Positions 1 to 8,885 of a stretch of 64,000 nucleotides of DNA are shown in pieces. The notes below the pieces were generated by a model, which did no database searches, was not told where the DNA came from, and saw only the letters and a list, made by a program, of their open reading frames with translations. Location of the stretch: assembly GCA_004294445.1 (NCBI GenBank), contig REAZ01000004.1, positions 62,001 through 126,000 of the forward strand, read 5' to 3'. Each line of letters starts with the position of its first letter. Positions within the stretch are counted from its first letter, which is position 1. A program made the position numbers and the translations under genes. This DNA comes from Cytophagales bacterium. Its GTDB lineage: Bacteria > Bacteroidota > Bacteroidia > Cytophagales > Thermoflexibacteraceae.

Positions 1-110
1 AAGAGAAATAAAGAGATTTTTATTATTAAAAAAATACTAACCAATCAGTATTTTTTCAAAAAAAATGTTAAGCCTTGCCCTACATACGCAATTATATGCG
101 TTGAAGTATT

Positions 111-118
111 TAACTTTG
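111..118 (+). promoter_or_regulatory. Possible -7 promoter element for lspA
   Basis: TAACTTTG matches the Bacteroidota -7 consensus TAnnTTTG exactly and lies about 60 bases before the lspA start. No TTG -33 element is present at the usual 17-23 base spacing, so this is a weak call. The rest of 1-176 is AT-rich with no coding sequence seen. Confidence 0.3.
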
Positions 119-176
119 CAGAACGTGATTCCAAAAAAGTTCTCTTAGATGTACCTAACCCAAAATTTTTCTATTC

Positions 177-830
177 ATGAAGTATTTTAAATTTTATTTG
201 CTTGCTTTTATCGTAATCATCATAGACCAAGCTGTAAAGTTGTGGGTGCATACTTATATGGAGAACGGTATCATGGGTGAAATTCCGATTTTTGGGGACT
301 GGTTCAAACTGCATTATACTACTAATCCCGGTATGGCTTTCGGCTTGGAGTTTGGCTCTGAATATGGCAAATTGGGCTTGACTTTATTCCGCTTGCTTGC
401 TATGACGGGCATTGCCTACTTTCTCTATGGTGCTTCTCGCAAAGAAGGGTACGCACAGGGCTTTCTGTGGTGCGTAGCACTGATTTTGGGCGGAGCTATT
501 GGCAATGTGATAGATAGCACTTTTTATGGCTTTTTCTTGGACAACGCCCCCTTCACCGAAACGCCGCCGCCTTTTTATCCTTGGTTTCATGGGCAGGTAA
601 TCGATATGTTTTATTTGGACGTATGGGAAGGCTATGTACCTGAAAATGTGCCTTTTTTCGGTGGGAACTACTACTCTCTATGGCCTATTTTCAATGTAGC
701 AGATGCGTCCATATTTATAGGGGTTGCCATCATTTTGCTCTCTCAACGCCGATTTTTCCCCGCTCATCACCAACAAGAGGAAGAACCAAAAAAAGAGAAC
801 CCTTCTTTGGAGGTAGAAAATTCACTTTAA
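177..830 (+). CDS. lspA: Lipoprotein signal peptidase (signal peptidase II)
   Basis: LspA removes the signal peptide from lipid-modified prolipoproteins in the inner membrane. The 217-residue protein shows the family blocks in order: IDQAVK near residue 16, NPGMAFGL near 50, GGAIGNVID at 105-113, VIDMFYLD at 141-148 and FNVADASI at 172-179. D143 and D176 fit the catalytic aspartate pair. Four hydrophobic membrane segments are visible. It is longer than the roughly 160 residues of the E. coli enzyme because of a Pro/Phe-rich insert (about 119-140) and a charged Glu/Lys tail; longer forms are common in Bacteroidota. The next gene is convergent, so it is probably transcribed alone. A likely client in this window is the lipoprotein at 14701-15168. 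Confidence 0.95.
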   Translation: MKYFKFYLLAFIVIIIDQAVKLWVHTYMENGIMGEIPIFGDWFKLHYTTNPGMAFGLEFGSEYGKLGLTLFRLLAMTGIAYFLYGASRKEGYAQGFLWCVALILGGAIGNVIDSTFYGFFLDNAPFTETPPPFYPWFHGQVIDMFYLDVWEGYVPENVPFFGGNYYSLWPIFNVADASIFIGVAIILLSQRRFFPAHHQQEEEPKKENPSLEVENSL

Positions 831-893
831 ATTTTGAAAATTTACCACAAAAAAATAACCTTGCCCAAGCAGGCATAGCGCTCTAACTTGGCT

Positions 894-1667
894 TTACCAG
901 CTAAGTTTTTCCTTATTCAAAAATGTATTGATGCCTTTTTTGCAGTCCTCAAAGGCTCTTGCTTTTGCATTCATTTCGGCGGCGTAGGTCAGGGCTTCGG
1001 CTAAGGGCATCGTTTGTATGGCGGCTATCATTTGCTTAGTTGCTTGCATAGCCTCTGCCGAGTTTGTTTGGCAGAGATGCTGTGCGAAAGCATCTGTTTG
1101 GCTTACCAAATCCTCCTCTAACACTATTTTATTGACAAAACCATACGATTGGGCTTGGTTTGCGTCTATCAAATCTCCCGAAAGTAGCATTTCTTTGGCT
1201 CTCCCCTCCCCTATTTTGCGAATCAGAAAAGTCATTACTATAGCAGGTACAAAGCCGATTTTGACTTCTGTATAACCAAATTTGGCTTCAGGCACGCTAA
1301 AAACGAAGTCGCAAACCGTAATCAAGCCGCAACCGCCTGCAAGGGCATGACCTTGCACGGCGGCTATCACGACTTTTGGGTGTGTATATATCTGCAAATA
1401 TAATTCCTTGAGATAAGTAGAATCTTCCAAGTTTTCATCGAAAGTATGCTTTTGCAAAGACTGCAAGTAGGCTAAATCTGCTCCCGCACAAAAAACTTTT
1501 CCTTCTGCCTTCAGCACTATTACTTTGACGGATGCATCTTTTTCTGCTTGCGAAAAAGCATCTTTTAGCTCGCTAACAAGTTCCCTATTAAAAGCATTTC
1601 TTTTTTCAGGGCGATTCAGCGTAATGTAAGCAATTCGGTTATTTACTTGGTAATTAATCTGTTGCAT
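894..1667 (-). CDS. Enoyl-CoA hydratase/isomerase family protein
   Basis: This is a crotonase-fold protein of 257 residues, the normal family length. The oxyanion-hole segments are FCAGADL (59-65) and GHALAGGCGL (106-115). Of the two catalytic glutamates of classical enoyl-CoA hydratase, the second is present (E134 in FGYTEVKIG), but the first is replaced by glycine (G114). One-glutamate crotonases include methylglutaconyl-CoA hydratase-like and isomerase-like members, so the exact substrate cannot be assigned. It probably acts in fatty acid or branched-chain amino acid breakdown. It may share electron flow with the EtfAB pair at 24-26 kb, but nothing in the local context shows this. Confidence 0.88.
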   Translation of the reverse strand: MQQINYQVNNRIAYITLNRPEKRNAFNRELVSELKDAFSQAEKDASVKVIVLKAEGKVFCAGADLAYLQSLQKHTFDENLEDSTYLKELYLQIYTHPKVVIAAVQGHALAGGCGLITVCDFVFSVPEAKFGYTEVKIGFVPAIVMTFLIRKIGEGRAKEMLLSGDLIDANQAQSYGFVNKIVLEEDLVSQTDAFAQHLCQTNSAEAMQATKQMIAAIQTMPLAEALTYAAEMNAKARAFEDCKKGINTFLNKEKLSW

Positions 1668-1705
1668 ATAAAAACAATTGTATTTATAGGCAAAGATATA
1701 GAAAT

Positions 1706-4498
1706 TTATCGAATTATTCGCATCATGCCACCTCGCCTTCCCGCACTCGGATTCATTGCTTTATTAAGGGAATAGGTAAAACTTAGCATAAAATATCTTC
1801 CAAGTGAGCGAATAATGGTCTGCTCAAGGTAATTTACTTGTGCTTGTTGGCTTGCCCCTATATTTTGGTCTAAAAGGTTATTGACTGAAAACTTGAGTTC
1901 GCCCGCATTTGCCTTGAGGAAAGTTTTGGCAACTGACATATTCAAAATTGGAATTTCTTGTTTGAAGTCCGTAGTTTGGCTTTTGTAGATGAGGTAGTCT
2001 AAGTCCGTACTAAAGCTAAATCCTTTGGGGAAAGTAAAATTTCCATCTGCCGTATAAGTCTGATTAACAAACACTTGATTCTGTCTTTCGTTAAATTCAT
2101 ACTTCGTTTCTTGCTTGCTTATGTCCGTACTTAGCCCAATATTTATCCAGTCTTTCCAACCAAAGTCGTAGCGTAACCTACCCGAAATAGTTTGCTGCTG
2201 AAATTTATTTTCAAGATTATTCAGTACATTAATGCCTTGCATGAGGGTATTATTGGTGCTGATATTAAAGCGACTATTTAGCTTTTTAATGGGAAAGCCA
2301 AAAGACAAATTGCTCGTGAGCATCAAGTTATCTCTGACGTTGGTAGGGGTAGTAGTCCTTACAAACTGTCTATCAATGCTTTGTGCCGTAGTAATATAGT
2401 TAGTAGTATAGATGGCATTTACAAAACCGAAGAAATTGATGTTGCTGATGGGGTCAAAAGTGAGGAAATTTGCACGTACATTATGAGCGTAGGCAGGTCG
2501 CAAATTTGGATTGCCTACATAAATATTCAGAGGGTCTCTGTTGTCTATGACGGGCTGAAGTTGGTTCACGTTTGGCTCCTGCACGCTTGTTTCGTAGTCT
2601 ATGTTAAAGCGTTTTGAATTAGTAAAATCATAATTAAAGTGTAAGTTTGGCAACAGATTGGAGAAAGAACGACTAATTTGTGTATCTCTGAGCAATAATT
2701 TACCCTCAATATTTGAGTTTTGCAAGCTCAATCCCGTAGAAAAATTAGCTTTTTTCATGTTCATTCGGTAATTGACCCCGATGCGATGATAGGCAAAATT
2801 ATTGTCATATTTATTGGTAAGATTCTGATTAAGTGTTTGTTCGCTATCTTTGATATCATATACCTCTTGGTTTACTTTGTTGGCTGTATTTCGGAAATTA
2901 TAGTTAAATTCCAAGTATTTTTTCTTTGCAATTGGCTCTGTATAGGAAATATTCGCACCAACAGTATATAGATAATTGCTTTGCGTACTTTTCTGATTGA
3001 TGTTATCTGTTCGGTTGCTCAAGCCATAGTATTTGTTTACGGCTTCCAAATTACTTTTGCTGTCCTGTTCGTTGGCTCTGAAAGTAAAATTGGAAGATAG
3101 CGTTCTCCCTTTTTTTGCAAAACGATGCCTATAAAGTAAATCGTTGTTGAAGTCCAGCGAACTTCCGTTTCTTAGGTTTTTGCGTTCGCCCTCATTTTGG
3201 GTAATGCCCTTGTCATCAAAAGTTTTGTTGGTGCTATTCGTAAACGTCTCTGTCTGATTGTAGGTAAAAGCAGAAGTCAGTTTTAGGGAGTTTGCCGAGT
3301 CTATCTTATGCTCTGCAATGAGATTAAACCGATGATTATTATTTGTATTATTTTGAGAAGTGTTCTGAACGGACGAAAAAGTCCCAGTAGGCAAAAAGTT
3401 CTTTCTGTCCACGTCTTGGTCTATTTTCTGATTGAGCCAATTATAGAAGTAATTGCCTGTAATTTCTGTTTTCGGGCTTAGGGTTTTGGCAAAATTAGCA
3501 CCCCCCGCCCAATTATTCATAAATCCGTAATTCCTCCCACCAAAATTCAAGGGAATACCGCCCTGATTATCGCTATTAATTTCTATACGCACCGAACCGC
3601 CGTTCATCATATTGCGGGAGTTCCCCGAAAAGTTCATGTAGTCGTCCATAGAAAAACCCTGCTGATTTACGTTATTGCCCATGCCAAGAATAGAAAGTTG
3701 GCTTGTTTTATTGAAACGGTTATAGCTTAGGCGGCTCTCATGTCTTTTGTCATTGCCTAAGCCTACCATCACATTGCCAAAACCCGCATTTTTGTACTTT
3801 TCTTTGAGTTCTAAGTTGATAGTTTTCTCTTTTTGCCCATCTTCGATACCCGAAAAAATGGTTTGGTCGGACTTGCGGTCATATACTTGCACCTTTTCTA
3901 CGGCTTCGGCGGGGAGGTTTTTGGTTGCTATTTTCGGGTCTCTGCCGAAAAAGTCTTTGCCATTGACCGTAACACGCTGCACCGTTTCCCCCTGTGATTT
4001 TATCGTGCCATCTCGCTGCACTTCCACACCGGGTAGCTTTTTGAGGAGGTCTTCTACTACGGCATTTTCTTTGGTTTTGAACGAGCCTGCATTAAACTCT
4101 ATAGTATCTCTCTTGAAAGTAACAGCCGCTTTTTCTGCCTCTATCGTAACGCCATTTAGCTCTTTGGTAAGAAACTCCATTTGTATTTTTCCAAGATTTA
4201 ACTCACCCGTCTGTTGAGCCGAAATTTGCTTGGTATAGGTTTTAAAGCCGATGTAGGTGATTTTGAGCAAGTAATTATCGGGGCTTACGTTTTTGAGTTC
4301 AAATTCTCCTTGTTCGTTAGTTCGCCCAAAAGTAGCTAAGGCAGAATCTTTTGCCTGCAAAAGCATGACCGTAGCCAAAGGGAGAGGCTTGGCTGTAGAA
4401 TCGGTAAGTACGCCTTTGATAATTATTTTTTGGGCTATGACTACTTGTGATAAAAATAAAAGGGAAAACAATGCGTGTAAAAAAAATAGCTTTTTCAT
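1706..4498 (-). CDS. Outer-membrane beta-barrel protein (TonB-receptor-like)
   Basis: This 930-residue protein has a signal peptide (about 1-22, ending VVIAQ) and a carboxypeptidase-regulatory-like beta-sandwich (about 24-110, with NEQGEF and YIGFKTY). A plug-like domain follows at about 125-235, with LLKKLPGVEVQRDG and VNGKDFFGRDPK. A long Asn/aromatic-rich barrel runs to the C-terminus. This is the architecture of Bacteroidota outer-membrane beta-barrel family proteins related to TonB-dependent receptors. No SusD partner lies nearby, so it is not a typical glycan-uptake pair, and the ligand cannot be told. A small-molecule or siderophore receptor, or a structural porin-like role, are both open. 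The end is Met/Gly/Arg-rich (GGMMRIIR) rather than a classical terminal aromatic residue. Confidence 0.87.
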   Translation of the reverse strand: MKKLFFLHALFSLLFLSQVVIAQKIIIKGVLTDSTAKPLPLATVMLLQAKDSALATFGRTNEQGEFELKNVSPDNYLLKITYIGFKTYTKQISAQQTGELNLGKIQMEFLTKELNGVTIEAEKAAVTFKRDTIEFNAGSFKTKENAVVEDLLKKLPGVEVQRDGTIKSQGETVQRVTVNGKDFFGRDPKIATKNLPAEAVEKVQVYDRKSDQTIFSGIEDGQKEKTINLELKEKYKNAGFGNVMVGLGNDKRHESRLSYNRFNKTSQLSILGMGNNVNQQGFSMDDYMNFSGNSRNMMNGGSVRIEINSDNQGGIPLNFGGRNYGFMNNWAGGANFAKTLSPKTEITGNYFYNWLNQKIDQDVDRKNFLPTGTFSSVQNTSQNNTNNNHRFNLIAEHKIDSANSLKLTSAFTYNQTETFTNSTNKTFDDKGITQNEGERKNLRNGSSLDFNNDLLYRHRFAKKGRTLSSNFTFRANEQDSKSNLEAVNKYYGLSNRTDNINQKSTQSNYLYTVGANISYTEPIAKKKYLEFNYNFRNTANKVNQEVYDIKDSEQTLNQNLTNKYDNNFAYHRIGVNYRMNMKKANFSTGLSLQNSNIEGKLLLRDTQISRSFSNLLPNLHFNYDFTNSKRFNIDYETSVQEPNVNQLQPVIDNRDPLNIYVGNPNLRPAYAHNVRANFLTFDPISNINFFGFVNAIYTTNYITTAQSIDRQFVRTTTPTNVRDNLMLTSNLSFGFPIKKLNSRFNISTNNTLMQGINVLNNLENKFQQQTISGRLRYDFGWKDWINIGLSTDISKQETKYEFNERQNQVFVNQTYTADGNFTFPKGFSFSTDLDYLIYKSQTTDFKQEIPILNMSVAKTFLKANAGELKFSVNNLLDQNIGASQQAQVNYLEQTIIRSLGRYFMLSFTYSLNKAMNPSAGRRGGMMRIIR

Positions 4499-4554
4499 GG
4501 TATAATCTTTTAATAGAATGACAAAAAAGTTTAAGTATTTTTTAATCTGACATT

Positions 4555-4562
4555 CAAAATTA
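4555..4562 (-). promoter_or_regulatory. Possible -7 promoter element for the outer-membrane protein gene
   Basis: On the minus strand this reads TAATTTTG, a full match to TAnnTTTG, about 57 bases before the start codon at 4498. No convincing TTG -33 element lies 19-21 bases upstream. Confidence 0.3.
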
Positions 4563-4684
4563 CGGTATAAGACCCTTCGTATAGGTTAATGAGGCTTGAA
4601 AAGGTGTTAAGAAATGTAAAACATAAAGTAGTTTTTATATTTTTTTGCTATATTCAAATCAGTTTTACACACAAATACGTTTTT

Positions 4685-5602
4685 ATGCTCGAATCTTTTG
4701 CCGACTATTTGGAATACCAAAAACGGAGTAGCAAACATACGGTTACTGCCTATATGACTGATTTGGCACAGTTTGAGGAGTTTTATGAAAAACTTTGCAC
4801 CGAAGATGGGCAAAAAGCCGAAGAAATTACCTTAGACAAAGTTACCCTCCAAGATATTCGCTGCTGGGTAATTTCTTTGGTAGAGAAAAAAGAAGACGGC
4901 ACCAAACTCAACAATAAGTCCATCAACCGCAAACTTTCTGCCCTAAAGTCTTTTTATAATTTCTTAGAAGCAAGAAATGTAGTAGCAAAAAATCCTGTCA
5001 ATAAGATGAAAAGGCTCAAAATCAGCAAGACTTTGCCTCTTTTTGTGGTGGAAAATGGCATGGAAAAATTGCTCGAAGACGTTCCTTACGAAGATGGCTT
5101 TGAGGGAGTAAGGGACAAACTCATCATAGAACTTCTCTATGGCACAGGAATCCGCCTTTCCGAAATTTTAGGACTGAAAATCAAAGACATAGACCTTTAC
5201 AACCAGGCTATCAAAGTATTGGGCAAGCGAAATAAAGAGAGAATTATCCCGATGCACTTTGCCCTGCTTGACCTCATTAAAAATTATTTGCAGGTAAAAA
5301 GTCTCGTGCAGGGCGTAGATGCCGAAAATTATTTGATTACAACTATGAGCGGCGAACAAGGCTACCCAATGATGATTTGGCGGATAGTCAGGAAAATGCT
5401 CGACCAAGTAAGCACCATTGAAAGGCGTAGTCCTCACGTACTTAGGCATACTTTTGCCACACACCTGCTCGATAACGGCGCAGACCTAAACTCCATCAAA
5501 GACTTGCTTGGGCATAGTACCCTCGCCTCTACACAAATGTACACGCATAACTCTGTAGAAAAATTGAAAAAAGTTTTTGAAAAAGCCCACCCAAAAGCGT
5601 AG
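4685..5602 (+). CDS. Tyrosine recombinase of the XerC/XerD type
   Basis: This is a site-specific recombinase of the kind that resolves chromosome dimers. The reading frame is open from 4589, but the ATG at 4685 gives MLESFADYLEYQKR and a 305-residue protein, the usual Xer length. The longer start would add a hydrophobic, Lys-rich stretch unlike the family. An N-terminal SAM-like core-binding domain (about 1-105) precedes the catalytic domain. The catalytic set is visible: Arg in GTGIRLSEILGL, Lys in LGKRNKERI, HxxR in SPHVLRHTFATHLL, His in LLGHSTLAS and the nucleophile Tyr in TQMYTH. Nothing nearby suggests a phage or integron, so a housekeeping Xer is the best reading. It could be either the C or the D partner. 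Confidence 0.92.
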   Translation: MLESFADYLEYQKRSSKHTVTAYMTDLAQFEEFYEKLCTEDGQKAEEITLDKVTLQDIRCWVISLVEKKEDGTKLNNKSINRKLSALKSFYNFLEARNVVAKNPVNKMKRLKISKTLPLFVVENGMEKLLEDVPYEDGFEGVRDKLIIELLYGTGIRLSEILGLKIKDIDLYNQAIKVLGKRNKERIIPMHFALLDLIKNYLQVKSLVQGVDAENYLITTMSGEQGYPMMIWRIVRKMLDQVSTIERRSPHVLRHTFATHLLDNGADLNSIKDLLGHSTLASTQMYTHNSVEKLKKVFEKAHPKA

Positions 5603-5730
5603 GATTATCAAAAAATGTTTATATTGTAGCATGAATGAATGATGAATTATTAGTTCTGAATGATGAGTTATTTTAACTGCACATTATAAAGTGTTTACAT
5701 AAACTAATTTTTTCTTACTTCATTAACATA

Positions 5731-5751
5731 CAAGCGGTTCGCCGTTGCGAC
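5731..5751 (+). repeat. Short intergenic repeat with GGTTCGCC core, copy 1
   Basis: The core GGTTCGCCGTTGCGAC resembles GGTTCGCCACTGCAAC at 10941-10955, including the preceding CAAG. Both copies lie about 40-60 bases before a plus-strand start codon. With two copies only, this is a tentative repeat family. Confidence 0.3.
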
Positions 5752-5786
5752 TGACTTCAAATTTTTTCACATTAAAATTAATGCTT

Positions 5787-6152
5787 ATGAAACTTCAAAT
5801 TCATTCCGTTCACTTTGACGCTGACAAAAAATTATTGGATTTCATTGAAAAAAAAGTAGCCAAGCTGGAAACTTTCTTTGATAGAATCACAGGCGGCGAA
5901 GTTTACCTCCGACTCGAAAAAGGTGAACACAGCAGAGAGAATAAAACAGTGGAAATCAAGCTGTTTATCCCCAATAATAACGTATTTGCAAAAGAAAGCG
6001 ACACAAGTTTTGAAGCCGCTACCGACCAAGCAGTAGAGGCTTTGAAAAGGCAGATTAGCAAACATAAAACCAAATTGCGCGACAAACACCCCTCAGAAGC
6101 TATTGCCGAAGATGCAGACACACAAGATGATTTGCTATCGGAAGCGGAATAA
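5787..6152 (+). CDS. raiA: Ribosome hibernation/translation inhibition factor (HPF/RaiA family)
   Basis: This small protein binds the 30S subunit in the decoding region and inactivates ribosomes in stationary phase or stress. The frame is open from 5745, but starting at the ATG at 5787 (MKLQIHSVHFDADKK) places the first beta strand of the S30AE domain at the N-terminus. That gives 121 residues, the short-HPF class without the long dimerisation tail. Family features are DFIEKKVAKLETFFDRI, the later strand KTVEIKLFIPNNNVFAKE, and the helix DQAVEALKRQISKHKTKLRDK. An acidic tail (DADTQDDLLSEAE) ends the protein. It lies 184 bases after the Xer gene and is followed by a strong bidirectional terminator. 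Confidence 0.9.
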   Translation: MKLQIHSVHFDADKKLLDFIEKKVAKLETFFDRITGGEVYLRLEKGEHSRENKTVEIKLFIPNNNVFAKESDTSFEAATDQAVEALKRQISKHKTKLRDKHPSEAIAEDADTQDDLLSEAE

Positions 6153-6175
6153 AATAAATAATTGGCTATTTACTC

Positions 6176-6214
6176 AAAAAAGGCTACCCAAAATTTTGGA
6201 TAGCCTTTTTTTTT
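6176..6214. terminator. Bidirectional intrinsic terminator
   Basis: The arms AAAAAGGCTA and TAGCCTTTTT flank a short loop that itself contains CCAAAATTTTGG. A-runs and T-runs on both sides make it usable from either strand. It separates raiA (plus) from the exporter gene (minus). Confidence 0.85.
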
Positions 6215-6228
6215 GACCAGATTAGTTA

Positions 6229-8382
6229 TTAGTAGCTCATAAGTGCGGTATGTTTTATAAGTTTTAATCTCCCATTTTCCAAAGAATAAACGCTATCACT
6301 AATCTGCGATACTATGCTGATTTTGTGAGAAATAAAGATGATGGCGGTATGTGGCTTTATTTTTTCTAAGAGTTGCAAAACAAATTTTTCGTTTTTGTTA
6401 TCGAGGGCAGAGGTAGCCTCATCAAGGATGAGAAGTTGCGGTTTTTTGTATAGCACCCTTGCCAAAGCCAAGAGTTGCTTTTGCCCACCTGAAAGTTTGG
6501 CACCCGACTCTCCAATAATAGTATTCAGCCCATGCGGAATACTCTCGATAAAAGGAATAAAGCCATATTCATTGAGAAAAATCATAACTTTTTCTATGTG
6601 ATGATGAGGATTTTCCAAACAAATATTGTCTAAGACTGTCCCGTTGAAAATATGAATTTGCTGGGGAACTACACCTAATAAACTACGCCATAGTTGCAAG
6701 TCTATCTCCTTCAAATTCAGATTTCTATTTATCAAAATCTCTCCTTTTTCATGCTCGTAAAATCGCTCTAAAATTTGTGAAATCGTGCTTTTCCCTGTGC
6801 CGCTTTCTCCAACAATAGATGCAATTTCATTCTTTTTTACCTCAAAACTTACGTCTGTAAAAATTGGCTTTCTTCCCGCAAAGCGAAAATACAGATTTGA
6901 AACTTTGAGGCTCTCAATATTTATAGCAGCCTGCCCATTGCTTGGATTATTTGTTTGGTTTTTCTCCGCTTTTATATTGGCATACTCATACATTCTGTCA
7001 AAAGCAACTTTGGCTTCGTTTAGTGGAATATTAATCAGTGCCAGCTTTGCCACTAAGGGAAGAAGGCTTGATGCAATGCCAACTACTGCCATCATTTCAC
7101 CCACACTTAGCAGGTTTTGGTAGCTCTGCCATGCAGTAAAAGCAAGCAAAACAACCAAAAATAGCACAGAAGATATGCCTACTATCAATGACAAGCGAGT
7201 ATTAATTTTCCCTAACTGAAAAATCTTTTCCTGCCAATTACCATAAATTGCTTGGTTAATTTTACCAAAAAAATCTTGTCTGTTGTAGCTCTTGACGATG
7301 CCAATGCCCTGCAAAGTATTGATGTAGTTGCCTTCATTGTGTGCGTAGGCAAGCATTACTTCTTTTTGAGTATTGATTATCTGATAGTTGTAGCGATAAA
7401 CCAAATAAAAATAGACGGGCAAACTTAGTAAGACCAACAAGCCCAACTGCCAAGAGTAGGAGAATAAAAAGCCCATAGAAATAAGAACAGTGAGCAAGTC
7501 TGCCAGCAAAGTACCCGCCAACTCGCTTATTACCATTTGAATACGGCGAGTATCATTGAGCCTTGCTACCAAATCGCCTGTTTTCCGAGTATCAAAAAAA
7601 GACTTCGGCAAATGCAGTAATCTCTCGTAAAAAGTAGTGCCTATTCGCTCATTAAAATCCCTACTTTGCTTATAGAGCAGAAACTGCCGCAGCGTAGCAA
7701 AGCCCACTCTCGCCACCAATAGCAGTGCTACCAAGACCACGCCCAACACCAACTTATCTATGCTTTTGGAAGGCAAAATATCATCTATCAGTTTTTGAGA
7801 AAAGACCGCCATTACCATACCCAAAACAGCCATCATTACCCCTAAAATACTACTTATCAGCAAAATAGGGTAATCCTCTTTCAGAAGGGCAAGCAGATAA
7901 TTCCGTTTGTTCTGATTTTGGGTATTGGTAGTTATAAAGTTTTCATTGGGGCTAAGCGTGAGGCAACGCTTCGATTGCCAAATCTTTTCTAATTCCTCAG
8001 CCGAATACTCTACCATGCCCTTGGCGGGGTCGCCAATTAAGAATTTTACTCCCTCTCCTTTGGAGAGGTTTGGGGTGGGGCAACCGTAGCACACCACATA
8101 GTGCTGCAATCTTTCCTCTATGAGTACGTGCAAAATTACAGGAGTAGTTTGCTGTGCCAAAGTAGGCACGTCCATCAGGCAGCCCTTCGCTGCAAAGCCC
8201 AATTTGCTCGCTGCCTCGTACAAACCCATAAGCGAAGTGCCTTGAGTATCTGTACCGCTCAAAGTACGCAAGTTTTCCAAACTTTCCTCACCACCATAAT
8301 AGCGAATAATAGAAAGCAAGCAGGCAACCCCACAATCAGATTGGTCGTGCTGTAAGGTAAAAGATTTTTGAGGATTTTTCAT
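6229..8382 (-). CDS. C39 peptidase-containing ABC exporter (bacteriocin/GG-leader type)
   Basis: This 717-residue exporter should cut double-glycine leader peptides and export the mature product. An N-terminal C39 cysteine protease domain spans about 8-150. Q11 and C17 (SDCGVACL) are the oxyanion glutamine and nucleophile, His is in LQHYVVCYG near 93 and Asp in IGDPAKG near 117. The membrane domain (about 165-450) has six hydrophobic segments. The ATPase domain (about 485-717) has Walker A GESGTGKST, signature LSGGQKQ and Walker B LLILDEATSALD. The start codon overlaps the stop of the upstream thioredoxin-like gene by 4 bases. Between the C39 His and Asp, the stretch CPTPNLSKGEGVKF looks like a translated palindromic repeat (see 8051-8080). 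A precursor peptide lies at 10054-10218. No HlyD-type adaptor or TolC partner is present locally. Confidence 0.93.
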   Translation of the reverse strand: MKNPQKSFTLQHDQSDCGVACLLSIIRYYGGEESLENLRTLSGTDTQGTSLMGLYEAASKLGFAAKGCLMDVPTLAQQTTPVILHVLIEERLQHYVVCYGCPTPNLSKGEGVKFLIGDPAKGMVEYSAEELEKIWQSKRCLTLSPNENFITTNTQNQNKRNYLLALLKEDYPILLISSILGVMMAVLGMVMAVFSQKLIDDILPSKSIDKLVLGVVLVALLLVARVGFATLRQFLLYKQSRDFNERIGTTFYERLLHLPKSFFDTRKTGDLVARLNDTRRIQMVISELAGTLLADLLTVLISMGFLFSYSWQLGLLVLLSLPVYFYLVYRYNYQIINTQKEVMLAYAHNEGNYINTLQGIGIVKSYNRQDFFGKINQAIYGNWQEKIFQLGKINTRLSLIVGISSVLFLVVLLAFTAWQSYQNLLSVGEMMAVVGIASSLLPLVAKLALINIPLNEAKVAFDRMYEYANIKAEKNQTNNPSNGQAAINIESLKVSNLYFRFAGRKPIFTDVSFEVKKNEIASIVGESGTGKSTISQILERFYEHEKGEILINRNLNLKEIDLQLWRSLLGVVPQQIHIFNGTVLDNICLENPHHHIEKVMIFLNEYGFIPFIESIPHGLNTIIGESGAKLSGGQKQLLALARVLYKKPQLLILDEATSALDNKNEKFVLQLLEKIKPHTAIIFISHKISIVSQISDSVYSLENGRLKLIKHTALMSY
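8051..8080. repeat. Palindromic repeat embedded in the C39 coding region
   Basis: CCTCTCC-TTT-GGAGAGG (8052-8068) is a perfect 7-bp hairpin followed by TTTGGGGTGGGG. This resembles dispersed GC-rich palindromes known from intergenic DNA of many Bacteroidota. Here it is read in frame as PTPNLSKGEGV within the peptidase domain of the exporter. The match to a dispersed family is from memory and was not searched. Confidence 0.6.
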
Positions 8383-8885
8383 GGGATATGCTTGAGGATA
8401 GCTTTAATTTGGGTTTCTCCTTTGAAAATTTTGATTAACTTTTTATCTGAACTATAAATAAAAATAGACGGTGTCATTACATTCCCAAAAATGTTATAAA
8501 AGCTATGATTAGCTGCCCTAAGTACAGTAAATTTAGATTTTTCTAATTTTAATTGTTGCTTAAAATGCCTAATGGTACTTATGTTCTCTTCAGAAACTAA
8601 AATAACATTAACATTTGTAAGACTGTCTTGATAATTAATGAGTTCATATAATTGATAATGACAAGAACCACATTCTGAATTAAAATGAACAATCATTAAT
8701 AGTTTATCCAAAGTATTTTTATCCAAATTAACACTTATACTATCTAAATCATAGAAATTAAATGAGGGGAAATGGTAAATCTTATCAACTTTAAGATTTT
8801 CTATTTTAAGGTATATAAAACCAATAAAAAGGGTTATTATTAAAAAAGCAGATAAAAAATAAATTGTTTTAATATTTTTATGCAT
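8379..8885 (-). CDS. Membrane-anchored thioredoxin-like protein with CGSC motif
   Basis: This 168-residue protein has one N-terminal membrane segment (about 8-27) and a thioredoxin-like domain facing the periplasm. The redox pair is in SECGSCHYQL near residue 93. A cis-proline-like TPSIFIY segment lies near 140, followed by the expected final strand and helix. It resembles TlpA/redoxin-type anchored thiol oxidoreductases. It overlaps both neighbours (8 bases with the upstream membrane-protein gene, 4 with the exporter), so it is clearly in an operon with the exporter. As the cluster's small peptide carries four cysteines, a role in forming or checking its disulfides is an inference. Base composition is very AT-rich: 8761-8820 holds 14 G+C in 60 bases. 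Confidence 0.75.
   Translation of the reverse strand: MHKNIKTIYFLSAFLIITLFIGFIYLKIENLKVDKIYHFPSFNFYDLDSISVNLDKNTLDKLLMIVHFNSECGSCHYQLYELINYQDSLTNVNVILVSEENISTIRHFKQQLKLEKSKFTVLRAANHSFYNIFGNVMTPSIFIYSSDKKLIKIFKGETQIKAILKHIP

Noticed and set aside
3747-4217. 156-residue open frame antisense to the outer-membrane protein gene
   Set aside because: It lies wholly opposite a clear coding domain, with Ser/Pro-rich composition typical of an antisense shadow and no recognisable motif.
4685-5602. Integrase marking a mobile element
   Set aside because: Length and motifs fit a housekeeping Xer protein, and there is no attachment-site repeat, tRNA junction or other phage or transposon gene nearby.
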